In this document: positions 52,101 to 60,007 of the stretch, one piece after another
Position numbering within the stretch: the stretch's first letter is position 1
Layout: every line of letters begins with the position of its first letter
Assembly: GCF_003626645.1 (NCBI RefSeq)
Contig: NZ_RBAM01000016.1
Coordinates: 48,629-112,628 of the forward strand
DNA from: Streptomyces klenkii
Lineage (GTDB): Bacteria; Actinomycetota; Actinomycetes; Streptomycetales; Streptomycetaceae
DNA: 64,000 bases
Reading direction: 5' to 3'
Translations under genes and position numbers: made by a program
Notes under the pieces: generated by a model
The model's database searches: none
What the model was told of the DNA's origin: nothing
Seen by the model: only the letters and a program-made list of their open reading frames with translations

Positions 52101-52344
52101 CGCGGACGTGACGGTGGTGGACGGCGATCCGTTCACGGACTTCGACGCGCTGGTGCGGACGGTTTCGGTGCTGCGGGGCGGGGTGCGGTTCGATCAGGCG
52201 GGCCTGGTCGACGCGTACGAGGCGGCGGGCACGGCGGGCGCGCCTCCGGCGCCGCACGGGGTGCGGGCCGCGGAGGCGTGGCTAGCCGTGAGCCGCCAGC
52301 TCCGCCGGGACTCCTGCTGCGACATGGAACCCCACGGGGGGTGA
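49129..52344 (+). CDS. Tat-exported TolB-propeller amidohydrolase
   Basis: A 1071-residue exported hydrolase. The TTG start has AGGAGGA at 49119-49125. A twin-arginine signal peptide (SRRRFLQAAAG) predicts Tat export of a folded metalloenzyme. Residues about 60-640 hold repeated WSPDG blades (for example AWSPDGTRIAF, VWSPDGRHMAV) forming TolB/WD40-like propellers. The C-terminal amidohydrolase domain (about 650-1040) has the metal-binding DTHTHPY and ends GTLEPGKLADVTVVDGDPF. Similar two-domain proteins are annotated imidazolonepropionase-like; the substrate is unknown. Confidence 0.9.
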   Translation: MATSDAPETPSSALSRRRFLQAAAGTAAAAGVVGALPGAVAAAASAPSGALSFTAATNGAASLAPAGDRLVAEVQNVLWSVPRKGGEAVAITPADLEPTRPVHSPDGRQLAVCAYRGGGFHIWTLRPDGSGLRQVTDGPWDDRGPAWSPDGTRIAFASERGGDPVAGSPYRVWVVDVRTGALTRVTGVSGQEGPLQDGAWEDFDPVWSPDGARLLFVRGRLAGSALDARTVASVPADGHGPVRTEHTEAAAGQIMTPAVAPDGRLAYLRTTPAPGAGCTLVVDGAPVAVDGDVEPVPPRWTASGELLLTVSGAFRVLRPQAPRDAEAVPFAGRLTVPRPRYRTKRYDFDAGGVHAVRSLHFPALSPDGRRVAFGALNALWVADVAGGRPPRRVVKADPARYPFGPVWSPDGRSLVYAGDSGGLLAARRHDLASGADTVLAEGGRAYPVLSPDGRRLAALDLAGNLVVRDLAADEDRVLAAALGGGGLPGRPSWSPDGRYVALCDRNRLNQRFREGYNLIRVIDTAGGAARLHALAPHVSLSDRYGSGPVWSPDGRHMAVIAESALWLLPVRPDGTPDGEPRRLTDEAAEDPSWAADSRTLLYLSAGRLRLLDVHGGGAARTVRVPLDYRRPVPADTVVHAGRLWDGTGDTVREDVDLVIRDGRIAAVEPHRARRAAARSVDASSGTVVPGLWDTHTHPYQNTYGGRQTALQLAYGITTAVSFGGGAHEQARIREAVAAGELAGPRLLATGELLDGARVAYSMGRAHRTREGLRRSLSRAEALDWDFVKTYVRAPGWLMEEAARFAHDRLGVRSGSHLLSPGVQLGQDLTTHLQATQRLEFGHATTASGRAYQDVEEIYTRGGFHLVATMFTSVPLLGEAPALARDPRVTRMMPPWDVEVVRRTAAAPPTADQLATLEREAGVYRRVLAGGGLVALGTDAPLVPVGLSLHLGLRALHRYGLTPAQALRTATVLPARVFGADRDLGTLEPGKLADVTVVDGDPFTDFDALVRTVSVLRGGVRFDQAGLVDAYEAAGTAGAPPAPHGVRAAEAWLAVSRQLRRDSCCDMEPHGG

Positions 52345-52434
52345 CGGTGGGGCGCGCCGGGCGCTCGGAGGCTGTTTCTCCGCCGCAACGGCGCGCAACC
52401 ACCGGCAAACGCATCCGGCGGTGCCGGACCGGGC

Positions 52435-53616
52435 TCAGGCCCGTAGGGACACCTTCGGCCTCGCCTCGGGCTCTGCGGGCCGCTCGGCCGCATCCGTCGC
52501 CGGCCGGGCGGCCACCGCCCGCCACCACGGATCCACCGGGAGGCCGTCGCCGTCCGCCGGCTCGAAGGGCTGCCCCGGCCGCGGCGTCGCGACGCGCGCG
52601 CCGTGGCTCCGGGCCGCCGCGACGGAGCCCTCGGCCGGCTCCTCCCAGGGGTGCGGCGCGAGATTGAACGTGCCCCAGTGGATGGGCAGCATGACGCCGT
52701 GCGCGGCGTCGCCTTGCAGATCGGCGTGGGCCTGCATGCCCTCCTCGGGCGTCATGTGGATGTCGGGCCAGAACTCGGAGTACGCACCGATCTGCACCAT
52801 CGTGGCGTCGAACGGCCCGTACTGGGCGCCGATGTCCTTGAAGCCGGGGAAGTAGCCGGTGTCGCCGCTGTGGAAGACGCGGTGCGCGGGGCCGGCCACG
52901 ACCCAGGAGGACCAGAGGGTGTGCTGGGTGTTGCGCAGCGCGCGGCCGCAGAAGTGGCGGGCGGGGGTGGCGGTGAAGGTGAGGCCGGCGACGCGGGCCT
53001 GCTCGTGCCAGTCGAGCTCGGTGATCCGGTCCTCGGGCACGCCCCAGTGCTCCAGGTGGGCGCCGACGCCGAGCGGTACGACGAAGTGCGCGCCGGTGTT
53101 GCGGGCGAGGGCGCGGACGGTCGGCATGTCCAGGTGGTCGTAGTGGTCGTGGGAGATGACCACGGCGTCGAGGGGCCCGGTCTCGCGCAGCGGCACGGGC
53201 ACCGGGTGCAGCCGCTTCGGGCCGGCGAAGGCGAAGGGCGAGCAGCGCTCGGACCAGACCGGGTCGAAGAGCACCCGGGCCCCGTCGATCTCGGCGAGCA
53301 CGCTGGAGTGCCCCATCCAGGTCAGCCGCAGGCCGGACGCGGCGGGCACGGCCAGGTCGGCCACGGTGGTGGGGTGGACCGGCACGGAGCCGGCGGGCGC
53401 CCGGCGGGCGCGCTCCTCCGCACGGAAGTACGTGGGCAGGAACTTCAGCATGGCGCGGGAGGGCGTGCGCTCGGTGCCGGCGGGGTTGGTGAACACGCCG
53501 TCGGCGAAGTGCGGCGACCGCCGGATGCGTGCCATCCGCTCCCCGGACGGGTCCGCGCCGAACGCGGCCGGGCGCAGGGCGTCGAGCGGTGAGCTGGTGA
53601 GGCGGAAGCCGGTCAC
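52435..53616 (-). CDS. Metallo-beta-lactamase fold hydrolase (NAPE-PLD/UlaG-like)
   Basis: A 393-residue zinc hydrolase with signature SHDHYDHLD. It has upstream LTWMGHSSVLAEIDGARVLFDPVWSERCSPF and downstream FHSGDTGYFPGFKDIG and LPIHWGTFNLAPHPW, the pattern of the NAPE-phospholipase D-like group. GGAGGT precedes the GTG start. It has no signal peptide and is probably a cytoplasmic phosphodiesterase or lactonase of unknown substrate. About 225 bp to the next gene contain its promoter and no gene. Confidence 0.9.
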   Translation of the reverse strand: MTGFRLTSSPLDALRPAAFGADPSGERMARIRRSPHFADGVFTNPAGTERTPSRAMLKFLPTYFRAEERARRAPAGSVPVHPTTVADLAVPAASGLRLTWMGHSSVLAEIDGARVLFDPVWSERCSPFAFAGPKRLHPVPVPLRETGPLDAVVISHDHYDHLDMPTVRALARNTGAHFVVPLGVGAHLEHWGVPEDRITELDWHEQARVAGLTFTATPARHFCGRALRNTQHTLWSSWVVAGPAHRVFHSGDTGYFPGFKDIGAQYGPFDATMVQIGAYSEFWPDIHMTPEEGMQAHADLQGDAAHGVMLPIHWGTFNLAPHPWEEPAEGSVAAARSHGARVATPRPGQPFEPADGDGLPVDPWWRAVAARPATDAAERPAEPEARPKVSLRA

Positions 53617-53842
53617 GGCACCTCCAGGGCGAAAGCGGCCAGGTCACGCCATTATCTGCCCCGGCCCGGCGGGCGGCCGGGCGGCCCCCGGCCGACGGGC
53701 GGGCGGCTGTTTCGGGGAGCGCCGGTGAACTCTCCGGCTGCCGCCGCCCGGGCTCACCCCCGTGATATGAGCCCGGACGCGCGGCCGGCGCACTGCCGGG
53801 GACCCACTGTGCAGGGTCGTGCCCCCACCCGCACGTGATTTT

Positions 53843-54535
53843 TTACGGGGTCTTCCCCTCCGTTTGCGGGGCACTCAGTCCGCTGACCCGGAGGGTGATG
53901 TTCAGCCGGCCGGTGAGCCCGAGCGCGGCGGGTCCGGTGCCGGGGTGGGTGCGGGGCACGCCGTGGAAGGCCGGGCGCGAGGGTCCGCCGAAGACGAAGA
54001 GGTCACCGCTGCGCAGCTCGACGTCGGTCCAGGGGCGGTTGCGGTTGCGGGTGTTGCCGAAGCGGAAGACGCAGCTGTCGCCGAGGCTGAGGGAGACGAC
54101 GGGGGCCGTGGACCGCTCGTCGCCGTCCCGGTGCATGCCCATCGACGCGCCGCCGTCGTAGAAGTTGATCAGAGCGATGTCGTACGGGGCGGGTGCGGGG
54201 GCGGTCTCCGGGGGATCGTCGCCGTACGCGTCGGTGAGGGCCTGCGCGGCCATCCGCTCCAGCTGAGCGGGGAACGGCTTGACCGGCGCGCCGTCTCCGT
54301 CCACGACCGTGCGGGCGTAGCCGTACGGGTACCAGTGCCAGCCGAGGCAGACCATGCGGACGGACATCTGCCCGCCGCTCGGCATGCGCACGGTCCGCAG
54401 CCCGGCGGGCGGCCGGGCCCAGGTGCGGCAGGCAGCGAGCAGGCGCTGCTGGGCGGCGAGGTCCAGCCAGCCGGGGACGTGGACCGCTCCGGGCGCGATC
54501 TCGGCCCGGGGCCGGGGGAAGAGCTCGTCGTCCAT
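53843..54535 (-). CDS. alkB: AlkB-type 2-oxoglutarate/Fe(II) dioxygenase
   Basis: A 230-residue nucleic-acid dealkylation repair enzyme. The Fe ligands are in MHRDGDE and the later HGVPRTHPG, and the 2-oxoglutarate-binding Arg pair is in GRLNITLRVSG. The upstream INFYDGGASMGMH matches the family. The ATG at 54535 (MDDELFPRP) fits the usual length; a longer frame to 54574 is not supported. It removes alkyl lesions from DNA or RNA by oxidative demethylation. Confidence 0.92.
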   Translation of the reverse strand: MDDELFPRPRAEIAPGAVHVPGWLDLAAQQRLLAACRTWARPPAGLRTVRMPSGGQMSVRMVCLGWHWYPYGYARTVVDGDGAPVKPFPAQLERMAAQALTDAYGDDPPETAPAPAPYDIALINFYDGGASMGMHRDGDERSTAPVVSLSLGDSCVFRFGNTRNRNRPWTDVELRSGDLFVFGGPSRPAFHGVPRTHPGTGPAALGLTGRLNITLRVSGLSAPQTEGKTP

Positions 54536-54682
54536 GCCCCCAGGGTAGGCGGGGGCGCTCCAGGCATCGATCATCGGGTGTGACGACCATCACATGGTGG
54601 CGGTGCGCCGCGATGTCACACATCCGCCGGCCGGATCCGTCGTACGGGCGGAAGCGCAACGACTGCGACGGAGGAACCAGCC

Positions 54683-55258
54683 ATGGCCAGGATCTCTCTC
54701 ACCCCGGACCGCACCCCGCTCATCCGGATCGTGGAGTGGTACAGCAAGCGCACCTACGGGAAGGTGCTGGAGCCGCTGATGGCTCTCTCCCACCACCGGC
54801 GCGTGCTGATCACGACGTCCCGCTTCGAGCTGTCGGTGGGCCGGTGGAAGAAGCTCGACCCGCAGCTGAAGGCGCTGGCCGAGCTGGCGTCGGCGACGGT
54901 CATCGGCTGCTCGTGGTGCACGGACTTCGGCTACTGGCTCAGCCGCGGGCACGGCATCGCGCACGAGAAGCTGCGCGACGTGCCGGTGTGGCGGGAGAGC
55001 GACGTGTACACGCCGCTGGAGCGGGACGTACTGGAGTACGCCGAGGCGATGACGGTCACCCCGCCGGCCGTCGGGGACGAGCTGGCGGAGCGGCTGCGGC
55101 AGCGCCTGGGCGACGCGGCGTTCGTCGAGCTGACCTCGATGGTCGCGGTGGAGAACCTCCGCTCGCGCACCAACGCGGCGCTGGGCCTGCACAGCCAGGG
55201 CTTCAAGGACACCTGCGACGTACCGGCCGGCGCCCGGGCGGACCGGGCGGCCCGTTAG
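54683..55258 (+). CDS. AhpD-like carboxymuconolactone decarboxylase family protein
   Basis: A 191-residue all-helical CMD/AhpD-like protein. The redox CxxC is GCSWCTDFGYW at about residues 74-80, preceded by LKALAELASATVI, and followed by HEKLRDVPVWRESDVYTPLERDVLEYAEAMT. Members act as peroxiredoxin partners or thiol-based peroxidases. GGAGGAA precedes the ATG. It is divergent from alkB, 147 bp away, and may be stress-linked. Confidence 0.9.
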   Translation: MARISLTPDRTPLIRIVEWYSKRTYGKVLEPLMALSHHRRVLITTSRFELSVGRWKKLDPQLKALAELASATVIGCSWCTDFGYWLSRGHGIAHEKLRDVPVWRESDVYTPLERDVLEYAEAMTVTPPAVGDELAERLRQRLGDAAFVELTSMVAVENLRSRTNAALGLHSQGFKDTCDVPAGARADRAAR

Positions 55259-55303
55259 AGCCTCGTGCCGCCGGCCTGCCGACCCGCCACGTCCGTGGTA
55301 CCT

Positions 55304-55341
55304 CGCCGTTGCGGCGGAAGAAAATGCCCGCCGCAACGGCG
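55304..55341. terminator. 14-bp stem terminator
   Basis: CGCCGTTGCGGCGG pairs with CCGCCGCAACGGCG across a 10-base A-rich loop, between convergent genes. Confidence 0.75.
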
Positions 55342-55402
55342 CCGCACCACAACGGCGGGAGTCCGGCGGAATGCGCAGCCGCAGGAACGACGCGTACGGG
55401 CC

Positions 55403-56236
55403 CTATCCCTTGCGTCCCACTCCCCCGTAGAAGATCGTGTCGTTGAGCTCCTCGGGGCCCGGGACCGGTCCGTCCGGCCGCCAGAGCGGGACGCGGACCA
55501 CGCCCGGGTCCAGGAGTTCGAAGGCGCCGAAGAGCGGCTCGACGGCGGACCGGTCGCGCAGGTTGAGGCCGGCGGTGGCGTTCTTGTACGTGCCGACGAC
55601 GCTGTCGCGGGCCTTCACGTCGGTGTAGCCGCCGGCGTAGCCCTCGTACGGTTCGGCCGTGGCGTGCGAGAGCACGAGGTGGCTGCCGGCGGGAAGGGCG
55701 TCCGCGAAGGCCGCGACGATGCCCGCCGGGTCCTCCTCGTCGGTGACGAAGTGGAGGACGGCGACGAGGAGCAGGGCCACCGGCTCGCCGAAGTCGATCA
55801 GCTCGCGCACCTCGGGGCGGGCGAGGATCGCCTCCGGGTCGCGCACGTCGCCGAGGACGAAGCCCGCCCGCCCGGTTCCGGTGAGCTTCGCGCCCGCGTG
55901 CGTGGCGACGATGGGGTCGTTGTCGACGTAGGCCACCCGGACGTCCGGGGCGATCTCCCGTGCCACCTCGTGGGTGTTGGGCGAGGTGGGGATGCCCGTG
56001 CCGACGTCGATGATCTGCCGGACGCCGCCGCGGACGACCTCCCGCACGGCCCGCTGGAGGAAGGCCCGGTTGGCCCGGGCGGAGAGCCGCACCTGCGGGT
56101 GCGCCCGGATGACGTGCTCGGCGGCCTGCCGGTCGACCTCGTAGTTGTCCCAGCCGCCGAGGTAGTAGTCGTACATCCGGGCCGGGTGCGGCCGGCTGGT
56201 GTCGATGTCCTCGGCCGCGAAGCCCTGCTGGTTCAT
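55403..56236 (-). CDS. DUF574/Methyltransf_19 SAM-dependent methyltransferase
   Basis: A 277-residue actinobacterial methyltransferase of the DUF574 type: TSRPHPARMYDYYLGGWDNYEVDR, then QIIDVGTGIPTSPNTHEVA (SAM site) and VAYVDNDPIVATHA. Substrates of this abundant Streptomyces family are unknown. GGAG lies 8-11 bases before the ATG at 56236. An in-frame ATG at 56260 adds eight residues (MTLGSEHR) and is the last ATG of a tandem micro-ORF chain, so it may be the real start. Confidence 0.9.
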   Translation of the reverse strand: MNQQGFAAEDIDTSRPHPARMYDYYLGGWDNYEVDRQAAEHVIRAHPQVRLSARANRAFLQRAVREVVRGGVRQIIDVGTGIPTSPNTHEVAREIAPDVRVAYVDNDPIVATHAGAKLTGTGRAGFVLGDVRDPEAILARPEVRELIDFGEPVALLLVAVLHFVTDEEDPAGIVAAFADALPAGSHLVLSHATAEPYEGYAGGYTDVKARDSVVGTYKNATAGLNLRDRSAVEPLFGAFELLDPGVVRVPLWRPDGPVPGPEELNDTIFYGGVGRKG

Positions 56237-56254
56237 GCGGTGCTCCGATCCCAA

Positions 56255-56311
56255 TGTCATGCCCGTGGCGTCATGCCTGTGCTGTCATGGCCGTGCTGTC
56301 ATGCCGTGGTG
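56255..56311 (-). repeat. Four 14-bp repeats forming coupled micro-ORFs
   Basis: On the minus strand three 18-base ORFs (56302-56285, 56288-56271, 56274-56257) encode MTARP, MTAQA and MTPRA. Each TGA stop overlaps the next ATG as ATGA. The fourth ATG (56260) is in frame with the methyltransferase. The 14-bp repeat unit (CATGACAGCACGGC type) creates this pattern exactly. Confidence 0.8.
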
Positions 56312-56349
56312 GCGCGGTGCGCGCACGTGCGTGCGCGGTGTCAGCGGTC

Positions 56350-56607
56350 TTACTCGCAGGCGGCGCCGGAGCCGGCGAGCAGGAAGTCCGCCGCACCCGC
56401 CTTGGCGCCGTTGATGAAGCTCTCCATCTCGTGACGCGTGTAGATCAGGGCGGGGCCCCCGGGGTCGGTGGACTGGCGCAGGGCGATCCGGCCGTCGCCG
56501 AGCCGCAGCGCCTCGACGCACGAGCCTCCGTTGCCGCCGCTCCACGGCTTGCTCCACCCCTCGGTGCCGAGGTCGGTGGCGGGCATGCCGTTGTAGATGC
56601 GATCCAT
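56350..56607 (-). CDS. DUF397 protein
   Basis: An 85-residue DUF397 protein: WSKPWSGGNGGSCVEAL and IALRQSTDPGGPALIYTRHEMESFINGAKAG are the family core. It lies 3 bp after the XRE regulator gene, the standard Streptomyces pairing (as in the BldB/WhiJ-type systems). There the small protein is thought to work with the regulator in developmental control. Confidence 0.93.
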   Translation of the reverse strand: MDRIYNGMPATDLGTEGWSKPWSGGNGGSCVEALRLGDGRIALRQSTDPGGPALIYTRHEMESFINGAKAGAADFLLAGSGAACE

Positions 56608-56610
56608 GGT

Positions 56611-57477
56611 TCAGATCTCCTTACGAATCCCACCCAGGACTGCCTCGGTGGTCTGTGCCGGTGCGGCCTGCGCGCACATGCGGTCCAGCGCTTCCAGGAA
56701 GGCCGAGACGTCCTCGCGCTGGTCGAAGTACGAAGCGCCGACGAGGTTTTCGGCGTACGCGATGTCCGGGAGCTCCGGGAGCGGGAACCGGAAGATGTGG
56801 AACGGTCCGTACATCGCCGGGTGCGGCCCGGCGGCGAACGGCATGATCTGCAACCGCACGTTGGGCAGGGTGGTGGCCTCGGCGAGCCGGGAGACCTGCT
56901 CGCGCATGATGTCCGGCCCGCCGATGGGCCTGCGGAGCACGGTCTCGTCCATCACCACCCACAGCAGCGGCGCGCCCTCGCGGGTGAGCAGCGACTGCCG
57001 TTCCCGGCGGACCGCGACCGCGCGCTCGATGTCGGCCTCGGGGGCGTGCGGCATGCCGGCGCGGAGCACGGCGCGTGCGTAGCGCTCGGTCTGGAGCAGC
57101 CCCGGGACGTAGTGCGGTTCGTAGGCCCGGATGAGGTTGGCTTCGCCCTCCAGGCTGACGAACGCGCTGAACCACTCGGGCAGGACGTCCCGGAAGCGGT
57201 GCCACCAGCCGGGGCGGTTCGCCTCGCGCGCGAGGTCGAGGAAGCCCTCGACCTCGGCGGCGTCGGTGACGCCGTAGACGCGCAGCAGCTTCTCCACGTA
57301 GGGGAGCTTCAGGCCGACTTCGGCCTTCTCCATCCTGCGGACCGTGGCGTGCGTGACGTCGAGGGCACGGCCCGCCTCCTCGTAGCTGAGGCCGGCCTTC
57401 TCCCGCAGGTCGTGCAGCCGTTTGCCGAGGACGACCCGCAGAACGGTCGGGGCGCCCGCCGGACGCACTTCGGCCAC
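56611..57477 (-). CDS. XRE family regulator with DUF5753
   Basis: A 288-residue WhiJ-like regulator. The N-terminal HTH is LGKRLHDLREKAGLSYEEAGRALDVTHATVRRMEKAEVG. The DUF5753 domain spans about 95-280 (EPHYVPGLLQTERYARAVL, QIMPFAAGPHPAMYGPF). The GTG at 57477 is preceded by GGAGGAA. It is divergent from an anti-sigma-type ATPase gene with 155 bp between starts, completing the common DUF397/XRE/ATPase developmental module. Confidence 0.93.
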   Translation of the reverse strand: MAEVRPAGAPTVLRVVLGKRLHDLREKAGLSYEEAGRALDVTHATVRRMEKAEVGLKLPYVEKLLRVYGVTDAAEVEGFLDLAREANRPGWWHRFRDVLPEWFSAFVSLEGEANLIRAYEPHYVPGLLQTERYARAVLRAGMPHAPEADIERAVAVRRERQSLLTREGAPLLWVVMDETVLRRPIGGPDIMREQVSRLAEATTLPNVRLQIMPFAAGPHPAMYGPFHIFRFPLPELPDIAYAENLVGASYFDQREDVSAFLEALDRMCAQAAPAQTTEAVLGGIRKEI

Positions 57478-57632
57478 TGTTCCTCCCCCTCCATGCCGAC
57501 CCGCTGTCAGATGCGTGTCATATGCCCGCAGTCTGTCACGCGCGCCCCCGGAGCCAACAGACTGCTCTGACGATTCTGTAATTTGCAGATTGAACCTTGC
57601 CACACCTCGGCGGTATCGCACATAGTTACGGC

Positions 57633-58091
57633 GTGGTCCCCTCCCATGACGCACCTTCGCTCGGGCGCTTCGGCTGTTCCATGGCCGCGCGTCTCCAGGA
57701 CGCCTTCCACTTCCCGGCCCGTGGCGCCTCGGTGGCAGCCGCCCGAAAACGGGTCCTCGCGCAACTGCGGGAGTGGGGCATCGACGAAGTGGCGTGCGAT
57801 GACGCACAGTTGGTGGTGTCCGAGCTCTTCACCAACGCCGTCCGGCACACGGACAGCGCGAACGTCAGCTGTCAGCTGAGGGTGCTCGGCGCGCACCTGC
57901 GCATAGAGGTGGCCGACCAGGGCCGCACCCCGACGGAGCCGCGGGCGCGGTGCAGCGGGGCGGACGAGGAGAGCGGCCGCGGGCTGCTGCTCGTGGGCGC
58001 ACTGTCCAAGGCCTGGGGGGTCCGGCCCGACGACAGCGGCCGGGGCCGCGTCGTCTGGGCCGATCTGGCCGCCGGGCGGCCCACCCCCTGA
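57633..58091 (+). CDS. Anti-sigma-type HATPase (RsbW-like)
   Basis: A 152-residue GHKL ATPase: the N-box is QLVVSELFTNAVRHT and the G-boxes are VADQG and GRGLLLVGALSKAWG. Such proteins phosphorylate anti-anti-sigma factors or bind sigma factors directly. The GTG at 57633 is chosen; a TTG at 57597 is possible, and neither has a strong ribosome site. It pairs with the divergent XRE/DUF397 genes. Confidence 0.88.
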   Translation: MVPSHDAPSLGRFGCSMAARLQDAFHFPARGASVAAARKRVLAQLREWGIDEVACDDAQLVVSELFTNAVRHTDSANVSCQLRVLGAHLRIEVADQGRTPTEPRARCSGADEESGRGLLLVGALSKAWGVRPDDSGRGRVVWADLAAGRPTP

Positions 58092-58147
58092 ATTTCCCCT
58101 CCCCCGAAGTCCCTCCCCTTTTAAGCTCCCTCCCCCTCGAAGCGGCG

Positions 58148-58939
58148 CTACAGCGGCAGCAGGTCCGGCCGCTTGGGCTCCACGTGGTCCCCCGAGGACT
58201 CGCCGCGCAGCCGGCGGCCGATCCACGGCACCAGGTGCTCGCGCGCCCAGTGGATGTTGTCGCGCCGCACCTCGGCGGGCGAGCGCTGGCCCTCGTCCGG
58301 CCAGGCCTGGTCCGGGTCGGCCGGCACCTCCAGGCCGAGCACCTGGGCGGCCCGCAGGGCCACCCGCGTGTGCCCGTCGGGCGAGAGGTGGAGCCGGTCG
58401 TCGCTCCAGGCCCTGCGGTCCTGCACCGAGCGCAGCGACCACAGGTCCAGGACCGGGCACCCGTGCCGGTCCGCAATGGCGCGGACGTGGGCGGTGTACG
58501 TCGCGATCTTGCCGCGCAGGTGCCGCAGCACGGGCATCCCGCGGGTGTCGAAGCCCGTGCACAGCAGCACGGTGCCCACGGAGGAGGCCAGCTCGGCGAC
58601 GGCCTTCTCGTAGCGCTCGGCCACGGCGTCCGGGTCGCTGCCCGGGCGCAGGATGTCATTGCCGCCCGCGCAGAAGGTCACGAGCTCGGGGCCGAGCTCC
58701 TTCGCCCGGGGCACCTGCTCCGCGACGATCTGGTCCAGGAGCCGGCCGCGCACGGCGAGGTTGGCGTAGCGGAAGTCGTGCTCGGGACGCTGGTCGGCGA
58801 GGAGTACGGCGAGTCGGTCGGCCCAGCCGATGAAGGTGTCGTCCGGCCCTGGGTCGCCGACGCCTTCGGTGAAGCTGTCCCCGACGGCTGCGTACGACCC
58901 GATCGCGCTCTTGCTGAATGAATTCGAATCGTCTGCCAC
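58148..58939 (-). CDS. SGNH/GDSL hydrolase
   Basis: A 263-residue SGNH esterase/lipase: block I is VGDSFTEGVGDPG (catalytic Ser), block III is CAGGNDI, and block V is SDDRLHLSPDGH (Asp/His). No signal peptide, so it is cytoplasmic. The start is GTG. The substrate is unknown; such cytoplasmic members often deacetylate small molecules or glycans. Confidence 0.9.
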   Translation of the reverse strand: MADDSNSFSKSAIGSYAAVGDSFTEGVGDPGPDDTFIGWADRLAVLLADQRPEHDFRYANLAVRGRLLDQIVAEQVPRAKELGPELVTFCAGGNDILRPGSDPDAVAERYEKAVAELASSVGTVLLCTGFDTRGMPVLRHLRGKIATYTAHVRAIADRHGCPVLDLWSLRSVQDRRAWSDDRLHLSPDGHTRVALRAAQVLGLEVPADPDQAWPDEGQRSPAEVRRDNIHWAREHLVPWIGRRLRGESSGDHVEPKRPDLLPL

Positions 58940-59151
58940 GTCAGTACATCTTTCCTCCCCAGGAGTGACCTACGCCACCGTAACCAGGGGTTGACGTGCC
59001 GTGATGTATCCCACCCCGGCGAAGTCCCCGCAAGCGGAATACGTCGGCGCGGCTACCGCACGGAGCGGATTGCCCGTACAACCGGTGTCGTAAGGTCGTT
59101 GAGCCGCCTCGCCGACGACCAGCGCCGGCAGCCGAGACCCAGGGAGCGCCC

Positions 59152-59958
59152 GTGACGCAGACGCCGCATGTGCCGTCCACCGAGCCCGAGCTCGCGGGGG
59201 TGCGCAACTTCCGTGATCTGGGCGGCCTGCCCACGGCTGACGGCCGGCGGTTGCGGCACGGCGTCCTCAACCGCAGCGGGCACCTGGCCCACGCCACCGA
59301 GGAGGACGCCCGCTTCCTCGGCACGCTCGGCCTGCACACGGTCTTCGACTTCCGCAACGCCGCCGACATCGCGCTCGACGGCCCCGACGTCGAGCTCACC
59401 GGCGTCCGCAACGTGAACCTGCCGCTCAACGACCCTGCTCACGGCGCCGAGTTCTGGAACATGGTGCGCGCCCGCGACCTCGCGCAGATCCGTGCGGCGC
59501 TGGCCGACGGCAGAGCGGCGGACCGGATGGCCGAGACGTACCGCGAGGTGATCACGGGCCGGACCGCCGAGCTCGGCCACGTCCTGCGCTCCGTCGCCGA
59601 GGACAGCGTGCCCGCGCTCATGCACTGCGCGGCCGGGAAGGACCGCGCCGGGCTGTCCGTCGCGGTCACCCTGCTCGCCCTCGGCGTCGCCCGCGACGTC
59701 ATCGAGGCCGACTACCTGGAGTCGAACGCCCCGCACCGGCGCTACCGCATGCGGCGGGCGCCGGAGGCGACCGGGCCCGAGGACCGGGAGATCGCGGAGC
59801 TGCTGTCGCCGATGTTCGAGGCGCGCGCCACGTATTTGCTGGCCGCATTCGAGACGATCGACGCCGTATGGGGCTCGGCGGACCGCTATCTGACCGACGG
59901 GCTCGGGCTCGCCCCGGCAGCCCGGGAGCGGATGCGGAGCCGACTCCTCACAGACTGA
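59152..59958 (+). CDS. Tyrosine/dual-specificity protein phosphatase
   Basis: A 268-residue Y-phosphatase3-type enzyme (MptpB/LipA-like). The P-loop is MHCAAGKDRAGLS with the catalytic Cys, and the N-terminal signature is GVRNFRDLGGLPTADG. AGGGAG precedes the GTG start. It may dephosphorylate Tyr, Ser/Thr or phosphoinositides. The predicted location is the cytoplasm, with no signal peptide. Confidence 0.92.
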   Translation: MTQTPHVPSTEPELAGVRNFRDLGGLPTADGRRLRHGVLNRSGHLAHATEEDARFLGTLGLHTVFDFRNAADIALDGPDVELTGVRNVNLPLNDPAHGAEFWNMVRARDLAQIRAALADGRAADRMAETYREVITGRTAELGHVLRSVAEDSVPALMHCAAGKDRAGLSVAVTLLALGVARDVIEADYLESNAPHRRYRMRRAPEATGPEDREIAELLSPMFEARATYLLAAFETIDAVWGSADRYLTDGLGLAPAARERMRSRLLTD

Positions 59959-59963
59959 CGTGA

Positions 59964-60003
59964 TCCGCCGGGCGGCTGAGCGATCGCACAGCCGCCCGGC
60001 GGA
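59964..60003. terminator. 15-bp stem terminator
   Basis: TCCGCCGGGCGGCTG pairs with CAGCCGCCCGGCGGA around AGCGATCGCA, between the convergent phosphatase and aminotransferase genes. Confidence 0.8.
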
Positions 60004-60007
60004 GTAG

